DNA from: Leuconostoc rapi
GTDB lineage: Bacteria > Bacillota > Bacilli > Lactobacillales > Lactobacillaceae
Direction: 5' to 3'
DNA: 64,000 nt
Assembly: GCF_016908715.1 (NCBI RefSeq)
Contig: NZ_JAFBEK010000001.1
Location: 396,874 to 460,873 of the forward strand
The notes below the pieces were generated by a model. It was not told the origin of the DNA and did not search any database. It saw nothing but the letters and a program-made list of their open reading frames with translations. Positions 56,814-64,000 of this stretch are shown here, piece after piece. Made by a program: the position numbers and the translations under genes. How positions within the stretch are numbered: position 1 is the first letter of the stretch; the number at the start of each line of letters is the position of its first letter.

Positions 56814-57398
56814 TTATTCAAATTTTTTTAATCGTATACTTTTAAGAAACTTCTTTCTTCTTTCAATACTTGTAGTCGAAATCATGCCAAAGTTAATCCA
56901 AGAACGTCCTTGAAAACCTAATTGCTTTAATGTTTGATTTAAAAATATTTTTTTAATACCATTAGCGTTGAAAAAACGTATATAAAATGTCGGTGAGGTA
57001 GATGTTGTGATTAAATAACATTTTTTTATATTCTTTAGTTCGCCTTGGACACCTAATTTTGTAACAATATGTGATAGATTTTTTCCTTCTTTCATCACTT
57101 TATCAATAAATCCTTTCAACATACCTGGTACACTATTCCACCAAACAGGGGAAATAATTATGACAGTATGTGCCATTTTGAGTAGCTTTAGATATTTCTC
57201 AACTAACAGATCAGTGGTTTGACCACTATGATAAAGTTTTAGCTCCTCGGTGGAATAAACTGGAGAAAAATCATCGGCATACAAGTCAATGATTTGATAT
57301 TTTAAGTTGGATTGATTAAGACTTTGCTGTACTGCATCTAATATGGCATGGTTAAAACTGTTTTGATAAGGGTGGCAATATATAATAAGTGTATGCAT
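56814..57398 (-). CDS. NAD(P)H dehydrogenase (quinone), flavodoxin-like fold
   Basis: A 194-residue FMN/FAD oxidoreductase of the NQO/MdaB/KefF group. LIIYCHPYQNSFNHAIL (residues 4-20) is the flavin phosphate region and IISPVWWNSVPGMLKGFIDKV (about 80-100) the isoalloxazine-binding motif. It starts 4 nt after the TetR stop, so the two are co-transcribed, and the TetR protein probably controls its expression in response to quinones or drugs. Confidence 0.87.
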   Translation of the reverse strand: MHTLIIYCHPYQNSFNHAILDAVQQSLNQSNLKYQIIDLYADDFSPVYSTEELKLYHSGQTTDLLVEKYLKLLKMAHTVIIISPVWWNSVPGMLKGFIDKVMKEGKNLSHIVTKLGVQGELKNIKKCYLITTSTSPTFYIRFFNANGIKKIFLNQTLKQLGFQGRSWINFGMISTTSIERRKKFLKSIRLKKFE

Positions 57399-57402
57399 AT
57401 TT

Positions 57403-57927
57403 TTATTTCTCCAAAAGTTTGTATAGTGTATTTTTAACTAGCCCACGATCATAATTAGTTACTCCATTTTTAATTAATGCACCATATCCTTGTATAAAAG
57501 ACCATAGTTGAATAAATAATGCTTTGTTACTTTGTTCGTTTTTAGTTGGATTAACTCGCTGTATCAGCTTGTTAATCGCATCTAAAAACACAAAATTTTG
57601 CCTATCAAGGTTATTAGATTGGTTCAACATGATAAATGCCATTAAATAGGGCTCATTTTGAAACAACAAACAGATTTGCTCGGCTACCTTTAATAATTCG
57701 CTAGTCGGATCAGCAGTAATATCAAGGTTTAATCGTTCTGTTAATTCTTGCGATAATAATATTGAAACTTGATAATATAGATCTTCTTTATTGTTGAAAT
57801 GTTTATAGAAAGCACCTGTAGTGATGCCAATCGAATTAGTCAGGGTTCTAAGAGATATTTCACGATAATCTTTTTCGCTAATCCACTCTATAGTGGTATT
57901 TAGAATCAGAGATTTAGTATTTTTCAT
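57403..57927 (-). CDS. TetR-family regulator of the quinone reductase operon
   Basis: About 174 residues. The helix-turn-helix is REISLRTLTNSIGITTGAFYKHFNNKEDLY (about 22-51). The ATG at 57927 with AAGGTGA upstream is chosen over the GTG at 57936, which would overlap that site. A 23-bp dyad in the promoter is the likely operator. It is co-transcribed with the reductase gene, giving an autoregulated unit. Confidence 0.85.
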   Translation of the reverse strand: MKNTKSLILNTTIEWISEKDYREISLRTLTNSIGITTGAFYKHFNNKEDLYYQVSILLSQELTERLNLDITADPTSELLKVAEQICLLFQNEPYLMAFIMLNQSNNLDRQNFVFLDAINKLIQRVNPTKNEQSNKALFIQLWSFIQGYGALIKNGVTNYDRGLVKNTLYKLLEK

Positions 57928-57967
57928 ATTTTTCACCTTACCATTAATTTACTTAAATGATATAATT

Positions 57968-57998
57968 AAAAGATAACACTGTTATCTTTTTGTGTCAA
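57968..57998 (-). promoter_or_regulatory. Promoter and operator dyad of the TetR-reductase operon
   Basis: AAAAGATAAC-act-GTTATCTTTT (57968-57990) is a perfect dyad. On the minus strand TTGACA (57993-57998) precedes TATCTT by 17 bp, so the dyad fills the spacer and the -10 box. Confidence 0.72.
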
Positions 57999-58089
57999 CC
58001 AGATTTTCCCTCAACATCTATGTTTTTAACATCCAGATGATAGTTCATTACCAATGGCAGTATGTAACCAATTAAACTTGCATAGTAGT

Positions 58090-58280
58090 ATGAGCGTACC
58101 GACAGCAGAACTTGACAAAATGACATTCCCATATAATGAAAAGCAACTACATCCACGTCCATCTCACTTAAAAGAGTGAGGATATATTAAGAATGGGAAA
58201 GTCAAGTGAGGTCATTCTTTGCACCAGAAGACCTTAAATTACATGAATACACACGTTGTCAGCTAAACGAAAAAGTTTGA
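58090..58280 (+). pseudogene. Frameshifted protein relic
   Basis: Thirty codons (AELDKMTFPYNEKQLHPRPS, then HLKE) end in TGA at 58177-58179; the same frame continues GYIKNGKVK, and a shifted frame gives FFAPEDLKLHEYTRCQLNEKV and stop. The pattern is coding sequence broken by at least two changes. The family was not identified with certainty; it could be the C-terminal part of a secreted protein or toxin. Confidence 0.5.
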
Positions 58281-58427
58281 AACAATGAAGTTTTAATATT
58301 GAACAAAGTTTTCTCTTTTGTTTAAGGTTTTTGTATTTACCTGTGTTAGAATTGGTTTCAGCATGCCACTATTATAAAAATTATTAGTATAAAATTCGTT
58401 AGTTAGAAAAGAGGAGCAACGCAAGTA

Positions 58428-58925
58428 ATGAAAAAAATTTCTAACGATAGACTTTGGATCAAACCTTTAGAGGTAACAGTTGGTTTGCAGGATTTTCAGA
58501 ACGCAAACCATCTCAAAATCCATTTGATGAAGGCCTGTTAGATATGAGTATTTGTACAGGAGATTGGTTTAACGGCCTGGTCAAAAAACATCAAAAATTA
58601 AGCGAAACAGATCATACGTATATTTTTGCTATTTTTGACAAACAACATCATCATATTGGGATGATTGATATTGCCACATTAGCTCGAGATACTATGAATT
58701 GGGGTGAAATTGGTTATTTTATTCATAATCAACTATGTCGAAAAGGTTATGCTTTTGAAGCTTTATCAGCTATTTTAAAGGTTTCATCTGATGAACTAGG
58801 CTACCACAGAATTGAGGCACAGGTAAGTTTGGAGAATAAACCTTCTAAAGAAAAGAGCTTCTTAAAAAATTAGGTTTTTCCTTTGAAGTAATTAGAAAAA
58901 ACTTTATGTTTGAATTTGGGCAATG
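58428..58925 (+). pseudogene. RimJ/RimL-type acetyltransferase pseudogene
   Basis: GAGGAGCAACG precedes ATG at 58428, giving MKKISNDRLWIKPLE before a frameshift near 58475. The long frame then reads WFAGFSERKPSQNPFDEGLL, GWEIGYFIHN-type core (NWGEIGYFIHNQLCRKGYAF) and RIEAQVSLENKPSKE. A second lesion near 58850 shifts the end LLKKLGFSFEVIRKNFMFEF to another phase. Repairing both shifts restores a complete GNAT of about 165 residues, so this is a recent pseudogene. Confidence 0.8.
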
Positions 58926-59195
58926 ATCGGATAAAGAAGTCTATTTTCTTAATTTAAATAATAAGAATTTGTAACAAGTGATTTGAAAAAACACAAACTG
59001 TTTTTTTGTTAAAGTTGTTTAGCTAAATTGGTCTAAAGCAATCGAGTTTGTAAAAATTAAATATTGCTGTAATGAAATAGGCATTTTAAGGGCTGTGTGA
59101 AAGGTTTTGAAAATGATTTATTTTTAGTGCTTGTAAACGCTGATATAGTGTTACTTTGCATAGCGTAGCTTATGTGAACTTGAATTGGTATAGCC

Positions 59196-59507
59196 TTAGT
59201 GCCCATTAGTAAATTTAATACCAATAATGAGTAAGACAATGAAAAACCAGGTGAATATACTTAATTTATCACCAAAAAACAAGACGCCAATAATGATTGA
59301 GCCGATTGCTCCAACGCCAGTCCATATCGGATAAGCAAAACTAAGAAGCAAGTTTTTAAGTGATAAAGAAAGTAGAGCAAAGCTGATGATCATTCCAATA
59401 AAAGTTAGTATGGTCCACCAAAAATGTGAAAATCCATTACTAAGTTTCATGGTACTAGACCAAACCACTTCAAAAATTCCAGCTAAAAATAAATAAATCC
59501 AAGTCAT
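59196..59507 (-). CDS. Small multidrug resistance family exporter, Gdx/SugE-like
   Basis: A 103-residue four-helix SMR protein. The active glutamate is in IYLFLAGIFEVVW (Glu12 or 13) and the sequence STMKLSNGF, then AYPIWTGVGAIGSIIIGVLFF, matches the SugE/Gdx branch more than EmrE. Gdx proteins are proton-coupled guanidinium exporters, normally dimers; this gene stands alone. AAGGAG supports the ATG at 59507. A structured leader with a terminator-like stem (59508-59606) lies in front of it. Confidence 0.85.
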   Translation of the reverse strand: MTWIYLFLAGIFEVVWSSTMKLSNGFSHFWWTILTFIGMIISFALLSLSLKNLLLSFAYPIWTGVGAIGSIIIGVLFFGDKLSIFTWFFIVLLIIGIKFTNGH

Positions 59508-59610
59508 TTTTATTCTCCTTAAAATAAAAAACAGTATGTCCACATCTTCATTGACCTAATGATGTGGACGTACTGTTTAGAAACTGTTCCCGGTGGAACA
59601 AAATATTATA
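59508..59610 (-). promoter_or_regulatory. Structured leader A: putative riboswitch or attenuator of the SMR gene
   Basis: Read on the minus strand: TATAAT (59610-59605); hairpin 1 GTTCC-ACCG-GGAAC (59599-59586); hairpin 2, 18-bp stem with one mismatch (arms 59578-59561 and 59546-59529) capped by ATTAGGTCAATGAA (59560-59547); a U-rich tail; then AAGGAG and the SMR start. The 5' arm of hairpin 2 can also pair with GTTT just upstream, offering an antiterminator. Hairpin 1 and the apical loop are nearly identical in leader B. Confidence 0.75.
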
Positions 59611-59631
59611 TTTAATTTATAAGGTTATAGA

Positions 59632-60144
59632 TTAAATGGTTTTAACCATGATTAAATCAGTTTGTGGGTCATCACCCATGTTAAAGGTATGACTTCCAAC
59701 AAAATCAAATCCCAGATGTTGATAAAATGCTTTAGCATTTTGGTTAAATTCCCAAACACCTAACCAAATACGTTGTTTTCCCAGTTGAATTGCTTTGGTC
59801 GTTGCAATATTATATAACACTTTACCCAGTCCTTGTTTTTGGAAACCTATGCGAATGTATATTCGTTCGATTTCAAGGGCATTTTCAAAATCATCTTCCG
59901 ATTGGGCATCGTTTATATTTAACTTCAGATAGCCCATGATGTCATCTTCATCATTGAGTACGAAGTAAAAGAATGAATTTTTATTTTCTAGTTCTTCAGT
60001 CAGTGTCTCTAACTTGTAACTATTTGACAAATAGTCTTGCATATTTTTTTCTGTATTTTGATCCGCAAAAGTATCATAAAAAGTTTCCATGCTAACTTTT
60101 TGTAGTACGTTGAGGTCTGTTAAATCTAGTTTTTTGATCTGCAT
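59632..60144 (-). CDS. GNAT-family N-acetyltransferase under leader B
   Basis: A roughly 170-residue GNAT. IRIGFQKQGLGKVLYNIATT (acetyl-CoA loop, about 93-112) and GVWEFNQNAKAFYQHLGFDF (motif B) are clear, with the end FNMGDDPQTDLIMVKTI typical of PaiA/spermidine-acetyltransferase-like proteins. GGAG (60158-60155) positions the ATG at 60144; the ATG at 60159 overlaps that site. It is preceded by a structured leader like that of the SMR gene, which lies next on the same strand. Confidence 0.83.
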   Translation of the reverse strand: MQIKKLDLTDLNVLQKVSMETFYDTFADQNTEKNMQDYLSNSYKLETLTEELENKNSFFYFVLNDEDDIMGYLKLNINDAQSEDDFENALEIERIYIRIGFQKQGLGKVLYNIATTKAIQLGKQRIWLGVWEFNQNAKAFYQHLGFDFVGSHTFNMGDDPQTDLIMVKTI

Positions 60145-60515
60145 ATCTGTGTTCTCCATTGTTTAATAAAAAGACAAAAGCAGCCAATTACATTTCTTCA
60201 AAGACCTAACGAAATGCAATCAACTGCTTATTTTTAAGCAACGTTCCCGGTGGAACAATTATTTTTATATTAGCATAATTCTACAAAGAGTTCAAATATG
60301 AAAGGACTTAATTATAATATGCAATACCACGCTAGACGTCCCATATTTAGCATCTGTGTTTGGATTTGCTGTTAATTAAATACTTGTAGTTTTAAAAAGG
60401 GAAGTAGGTAAAAATTATGGCTTTAAAAGTCAAAACACGGCTTCAATTGAATTAGAAAAATTAGTTAATTTAAAAAAATATTCGTCAATACAAACCGTTG
60501 AAAGGAAAAAACATT
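60145..60515. other. Interval between the GNAT gene and the small-gene cluster
   Basis: Contains leader B (60145-60295). On the plus strand an ATG at 60418 with GGAAGTAGG upstream opens 12 codons, after which a shifted frame reads QNTASIELEKLVNLKKYSSI; this looks like a small frameshifted gene preceding the 60516 gene. Confidence 0.45.
60160..60295 (-). promoter_or_regulatory. Structured leader B: putative riboswitch or attenuator of the GNAT gene
   Basis: Minus strand: promoter TTGAAC (60295-60290), 17 bp, extended -10 TGCTAATAT (TAATAT at 60272-60267); hairpin 1 GTTCC-ACCG-GGAAC (60256-60243); TGCTTA-AAAA-TAAGCA, an alternative hairpin that uses the 5' arm of hairpin 2; hairpin 2, a 19-bp stem (arms 60229-60211 and 60196-60178) capped by GTTAGGTCTTTGAA (60210-60197); U-rich tail. 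Stem sequence differs from leader A while pairing is preserved, and the loops share 11 of 14 positions. Confidence 0.78.
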
Positions 60516-60713
60516 ATGACGCAAGAATTGCACGCACCAGAATTCACAAAGGATAATTTGGTGTTGATATGTCAACTGCTTATAGTAACACAACAAGCAT
60601 TAGCGAATGCAATGGATATTAATGGAAAAACAGTTAATCGGTTTGAAATTGACGAACAAAAAATATTTGGTAAATTTGTTGATAAGCTGTTGGTGGTTTA
60701 TCAACAAATTTAG
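60516..60713 (+). CDS. Small hypothetical protein, first of a two-gene unit
   Basis: Not recognised. Sixty-five residues, largely helical, acidic at the start (MTQELHAPEFTKDNLVLICQ) and ending FGKFVDKLLVVYQQI. GAAAGG lies about 10 nt before the ATG. The next gene starts 19 nt downstream. Size, helical content and pairing recall small partner proteins encoded next to type VII-secreted LXG toxins, but no LXG or WXG motif can be shown. Confidence 0.5.
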   Translation: MTQELHAPEFTKDNLVLICQLLIVTQQALANAMDINGKTVNRFEIDEQKIFGKFVDKLLVVYQQI

Positions 60714-60731
60714 CTGAAAGCATCGAAGTGC

Positions 60732-60995
60732 ATGGCAACGTTGAGCGTATCAATGCAATTACAAGCAAAAATCAGACAAGCACAATCTCAAACATACGAA
60801 GATGTGATTTTTTTTAACAAAAAATTAGCATCTCGGGTACAAGATTTGATTTCAAAATCAATTGAGTTAACCTTTGCGTATCGCGATTTAGACTTGCCAA
60901 TTAAAGGCACTGATCGTAATAGTGAAGGCGGGTTAAATAAAATTGAAGAACAATTGTATCAAGCTAGAAGACAATTGAGAGAAACAAAGTTGTAA
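60732..60995 (+). CDS. Small helical protein with relic copies nearby
   Basis: Eighty-seven residues predicted as two helices (MQLQAKIRQAQSQTYEDVIF, FNKKLASRVQDLISKSIELT and, after a loop with DLPIKGTDRNSEGG, LNKIEEQLYQARRQLRE). No domain recognised. Degenerate copies of its C-terminal half occur at 52383-52538 and 55858-55970, so it belongs to a family repeatedly duplicated and lost in this region. It could be a secretion partner or phage-type structural protein; both are guesses. Confidence 0.6.
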   Translation: MATLSVSMQLQAKIRQAQSQTYEDVIFFNKKLASRVQDLISKSIELTFAYRDLDLPIKGTDRNSEGGLNKIEEQLYQARRQLRETKL

Positions 60996-61132
60996 AATCA
61001 AACTATCTGTTACTAATGTCACATTGCAAAATACAGAACTATAATATATTATTGGTTATATGTTAAATATTGACTTGTTTAAAATAAGATTTAACTAATT
61101 TAATTAAAATGATTAAGGAGGTTCGGCTTTTT

Positions 61133-62164
61133 ATGCATTCAAAATCAAAAAAAGGTGACGAAATTAGAATTATATCCTAAGTTCCTCAATGGCGTGTGTT
61201 GGTGGCTTTGAAGAAAATTTAATTGCCAAAAAGAGATTGGAAAGCTTAGGATTTCAAGTAACTTTCGGAAAGCACATTCTTGAAAACGATGAATTTTATT
61301 CAAGTATCATAGCATCGAGAATTTCGGATTTCCACGATGCATTCAGTGATCAAAATGTTAAAGCCATTATTATGACTACTATCGGTGGTTTTAATTCTAA
61401 TGAATTATTAACACATATTGATTGGGACATTGTCTGCTCAAATTCAAAAATGTTTTTTTGATATTCTGATACAACTAGTTTCCATAATGCAATTCGTGCA
61501 ATGACAAACGACATTACATATTATGGCCCATGCTATTATTCATTCAAAATGAATGAATTGCAAGAATATCAAACAGCAGAGTGGTTAAAAGCATCTTTAA
61601 ATAACTCCTTTGAGTTTGGCGCCTAGTGACGTTTGGACAAGTGATTTGTGGTTTGACAATACCTTACCACGACATCTTCTAGCTAACAAATGGAAGGTGT
61701 ATACTCAAGGAGAAGCAACCAGTATATCCACTGGAGGCAACATTCAGACATATTGTTTACAGGCAGGAACGCCATTTTTTCCCAAAACAAAAAATTCTAT
61801 TATTTTCATTGAGCAAGCAGAGGGTGGGTAACCACTAGAATTTTCACGTGAACTGGCTTAAATATTACAAATACATACTGATATAAAAGCACTTGTAATA
61901 GGAAGATTTCCTACTGTTAATGAAATGAATGATCCAAAATTGCGATCAATTTTGGATAAGTTTTCAATATTAAAGAAAATACCAGTAATATATGATTTAG
62001 ATTTTGGGCACACTCAATCAATTTTTACTGTACCATTGGGACAAAGTCATTACAAAAATAAGTATTATGATGAGCCTATGATCACACTGGCACATGTAAA
62101 TTACAAAGTTACAGTAATGTTTTGTAGAAATCAATCAAAAAAGGTTCGTATTACAAATGAATAA
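61133..62164 (+). pseudogene. S66-family LD-carboxypeptidase/MccF-like pseudogene
   Basis: AAGGAGG precedes ATG at 61133 (MHSKSKKGDEIRII), then a 1-nt shift before SSSMACVGGFEENLIAKKRL. Stops or shifts follow after SKMFF (61461), near 61610, near 61830 and near 61860. Pieces read in order give the S66 layout: MTTIGGFNSNELLTHIDW, YSDTTSFHNAIRAM, PFFPKTKNSIIFIEQAEGG, and LVIGRFPTV ... IPVIYDLDFGHTQSIFTVPLG with the catalytic Glu/His regions. At least four lesions make it non-functional. Confidence 0.82.
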
Positions 62165-62780
62165 ACTATTACTGACTGCTTATGGATTTTCAACACAGAC
62201 AATTGAGAATGTTGCTCAAAACATGATCCGCGAAAATGAAGTAACTAAGGCTTGCATTATTTCAACATCTTGGCCAAAAGAGAAAGAAAAGCACCCACAA
62301 ATGCAACAAATAAGAAATGACTTGATTAACATGAATGTGCCACAAGTAGATTTCTTAGACATTGAGTTTGAGAATGCCAACAAACTTTTTGATTACAATC
62401 TTATTTTTTTGAATGGGGGATACCCATTTTATCTTTTACATTTTATTAAGAAAAGTGGCGCTGATTGTATTTTGAGAAAAATACATCAAAACGGGGGACT
62501 TATATTCGGTCTGAGCGCCGGTTCAATTGTCATGGGATCATCCATAGATCTGATGCAGTATCTTTATCCAGAAGATAATCAGTTTAATGACACAGATTTA
62601 ACAGGCCTAAATTTAACTACTATACAAGTCTATCCACACTTTAAAGAAATGCTAACGCGTGATGCTACAATCAAAGATAAAATTACTGAATACGAAAATA
62701 AAACCGGCATTAACATCACAAGACTTAATAATAATCAAGCCTTGGAAGTGGTTAACGACACTCAAACATTTTTGCGTTAA
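62157..62780 (+). CDS. S51-family peptidase (dipeptidase E-like)
   Basis: A 207-residue class I glutamine-amidotransferase-fold serine peptidase. The nucleophile serine lies in IFGLSAGSIVMGSS (about residue 121), with LIFLNGGYPFYLLHFI before it and the catalytic histidine in IQVYPHFKEML (about 159). S51 enzymes cleave Asp-X dipeptides or similar small peptides. Its start overlaps the end of the S66 pseudogene by 8 nt; the pair was probably one peptide-processing operon of which only this member is intact. Confidence 0.85.
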   Translation: MNKLLLTAYGFSTQTIENVAQNMIRENEVTKACIISTSWPKEKEKHPQMQQIRNDLINMNVPQVDFLDIEFENANKLFDYNLIFLNGGYPFYLLHFIKKSGADCILRKIHQNGGLIFGLSAGSIVMGSSIDLMQYLYPEDNQFNDTDLTGLNLTTIQVYPHFKEMLTRDATIKDKITEYENKTGINITRLNNNQALEVVNDTQTFLR

Positions 62781-63216
62781 GTGACTTTGACTATCCTTTT
62801 TTAGAGATCAATCAACAATGTAAGGCATTTGCCAGAATTGTATTTTAACAGCTGTATTATTTAAATCGTTTTCCCAACTGGGATATACCCTAAACGCTAT
62901 TTTACCCTTAATCTTGCCACTATTTTGCGCTTGATGAAAAAACACCAGAAAAGCCAGCACCAAATCAAAGCAAAACAACTACTAACCAAGCTAACAAACC
63001 TAAAGGTGAATAATGCTATGAGATGTTAAAAATAGTATGAGTAACTATACTTTGGAAAGTAATGTTGGTCTTCCATGTATGAACTATTTTTGATATTCAA
63101 ATGTTAAGATTCCTTATACTAAATTCAGTTCCGTTTAAAGCAATTGCAGTTTAATCTATTAACTCATAAAATATATAGTAAATTATCATTTTATTGAAAA
63201 GTAGGGTAAGACAGTA
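62781..63216. other. Intergenic region with membrane-protein relic
   Basis: Apart from the relic at 62848-63013 no gene or RNA was recognised. Confidence 0.5.
62848..63013 (+). pseudogene. C-terminal relic of a membrane protein
   Basis: One frame reads SFSQLGYTLNAILPLILPL, a membrane segment; after a 1-nt shift the next reads YFALDEKTPEKPAPNQSKTT and TNQANKPKGE before a stop. Joined, they resemble a last helix with a hydrophilic tail of a transporter. The 5' part is missing and no start is present. Confidence 0.45.
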
Positions 63217-63963
63217 ATGGAAACAAAAGTATTTAACAATATAGAATATCAAATGATTGGAAGCGGCATGCCAATCATATTTTTGCATGGTTTATTTTTA
63301 GATAAAAATTCAACTAAGAATTTTTTTGAAAAAGATAACAACCTTGCCAAATTCCAACATATTTATTTAGACATTCCAGGAATGGGAAATTCATTACCCA
63401 CATCCGAAGTCACCACTGATGCCATTTTTAAAAAACTTTTAGACTTTATTGATGATATAATTGGCGCACAAAAATTTGCTATATACGGGCATTCATATGG
63501 TGGCTACTTGGCACAAGCAATTGCTTATCATTATCAAAATCAAGTTAACGGTTTATTCTTAACTTGTCCTGTGACTATTGCTGATAAAGAATTACGCTTA
63601 GTAGAAAGACATAAAAATGAATTTATTGGCAAAGTACATCATTCTGAAAATGAAACATTTTATGATGACTTTGAGTCTATGAATGTCTTAATTAGCCAAT
63701 CACGATGGGCGGTGTACCAAGATCTTATTTTACCTGGACTAAATAAGGCTAATACCAACTTTTTAAAACACCTTCAAGAGAATAGTTACGCCATCTCATT
63801 TGAAGAAAAGTTACAAAATCTAGGACAAAATACAAAAATTCAATTAGTTTTGGGTAGACACGATCATGTAGTGGGATATAAGCAACAGCTGAATAAATTT
63901 ATAAGTGGTAGATTGCAAGAATTAACCGAACACTGCAAACTGCTGAAAAACCTTTCGTGGTGA
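63217..63963 (+). CDS. Alpha/beta hydrolase, probably 3'-frameshifted
   Basis: A 248-residue alpha/beta hydrolase. The oxyanion region is IIFLHGLFLDKNSTKNFF, the nucleophile serine sits in IYGHSYGGYLAQAIA (about 93), and the acid in LVLGRHDHVVGYKQQL (about 216). The expected catalytic histidine about 25 residues later is not in a GH context; the frame ends HCKLLKNLSW, and the +1 frame continues GDCQLSVFIGLAL to the window end. A late frameshift or altered C-terminus is suspected. GTAGGGTAAG precedes the ATG. Confidence 0.7.
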   Translation: METKVFNNIEYQMIGSGMPIIFLHGLFLDKNSTKNFFEKDNNLAKFQHIYLDIPGMGNSLPTSEVTTDAIFKKLLDFIDDIIGAQKFAIYGHSYGGYLAQAIAYHYQNQVNGLFLTCPVTIADKELRLVERHKNEFIGKVHHSENETFYDDFESMNVLISQSRWAVYQDLILPGLNKANTNFLKHLQENSYAISFEEKLQNLGQNTKIQLVLGRHDHVVGYKQQLNKFISGRLQELTEHCKLLKNLSW

Positions 63964-64000
63964 TTGCCAGTTGAGTGTTTTCATTGGTCTCGCATTGATC

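Larger units (their letters stand above)
57928..58427. other. Half-kilobase interval with operator and gene relic
   Basis: Contains the divergent operator at 57968 and the relic at 58090-58280. No intact gene. Confidence 0.5.

Noticed and set aside
59586..59599. Conserved GTTCC-ACCG-GGAAC read as a leader peptide (VPPGT or FHRE frames shared by both leaders)
   Set aside because: No acceptable start codon or ribosome binding site precedes it, and the conserved second loop lies in different frames; an RNA structure explains both copies better.

Overview
The window reads as low-GC Gram-positive chromosomal DNA from a lactic acid bacterium of the Lactobacillaceae, most likely Leuconostoc or a close relative (Weissella is possible). 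This is an inference from gene content: a galR-galT-galK-lacS-lacZ-galM locus with Firmicute-type GalT, cre (CcpA) sites, a thiamin-salvage operon under a TPP riboswitch, a Met T-box, a cidA-cidB-pyruvate oxidase locus, a SOS polymerase with YolD, and an AmaP/DUF2273/Asp23 envelope-stress operon. No tRNA, rRNA, CRISPR array or intact insertion sequence was seen.

Layout. 1-3.5 kb: a MetQ-like solute-binding protein, then a TetR-ABC efflux operon whose promoter lies inside a 42-bp perfect palindrome. 3.7-13.2 kb: lactose/galactose utilisation (import by LacS, hydrolysis by LacZ, mutarotation by GalM, Leloir steps by GalK and GalT). 13.2-21.8 kb: accessory redox, transport and acetyltransferase genes, including two MerR-type promoters, one beside a decayed MerR/SDR pair. 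22-26 kb: a beta-glucoside PTS operon (GntR, GH1, EIIC, EIIB; no EIIA). 26.1-26.7 kb: a deletion scar fusing the ends of a TetR gene and an MMPL transporter gene. 27-29.8 kb: a one-cysteine MarR/OhrR-type regulator with a disulfide-type flavoprotein and a quinone oxidoreductase. 29.8-31.9 kb: TPP riboswitch, M20 deformylase-type amidohydrolase and TenA. 32-35.4 kb: a LacI regulator and sugar-acid-type dehydrogenases. 35.5-38.8 kb: cidA, cidB and pyruvate oxidase. 38.9-40.9 kb: a LexA-box operon. 41-45.4 kb: nitroreductase, PhzF, a PLP enzyme and acyltransferases. 45.5-46.9 kb: Met T-box and a second MetQ-like protein. 47-51.6 kb: a DMT transporter, hypothetical genes and the Asp23 operon. 51.7-64 kb: a degenerate accessory region with many small acetyltransferases, relics and pseudogenes.

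The most interesting signal is a pair of related structured leaders at 59.51-59.61 kb and 60.15-60.30 kb (minus strand), in front of an SMR (Gdx/SugE-like) exporter and a GNAT acetyltransferase. Each has the same short 5' hairpin, then a terminator-like stem whose sequence differs between copies while pairing is kept, capped by a 14-nt loop with 11 identical positions. This looks like a ligand-responsive attenuator. Guanidine-IV (mepA) is the known class to exclude first. A second theme is decay: a small gene at 60.7 kb has two clear relic copies within 9 kb, next to broken GNAT, S66 peptidase and membrane-protein genes.
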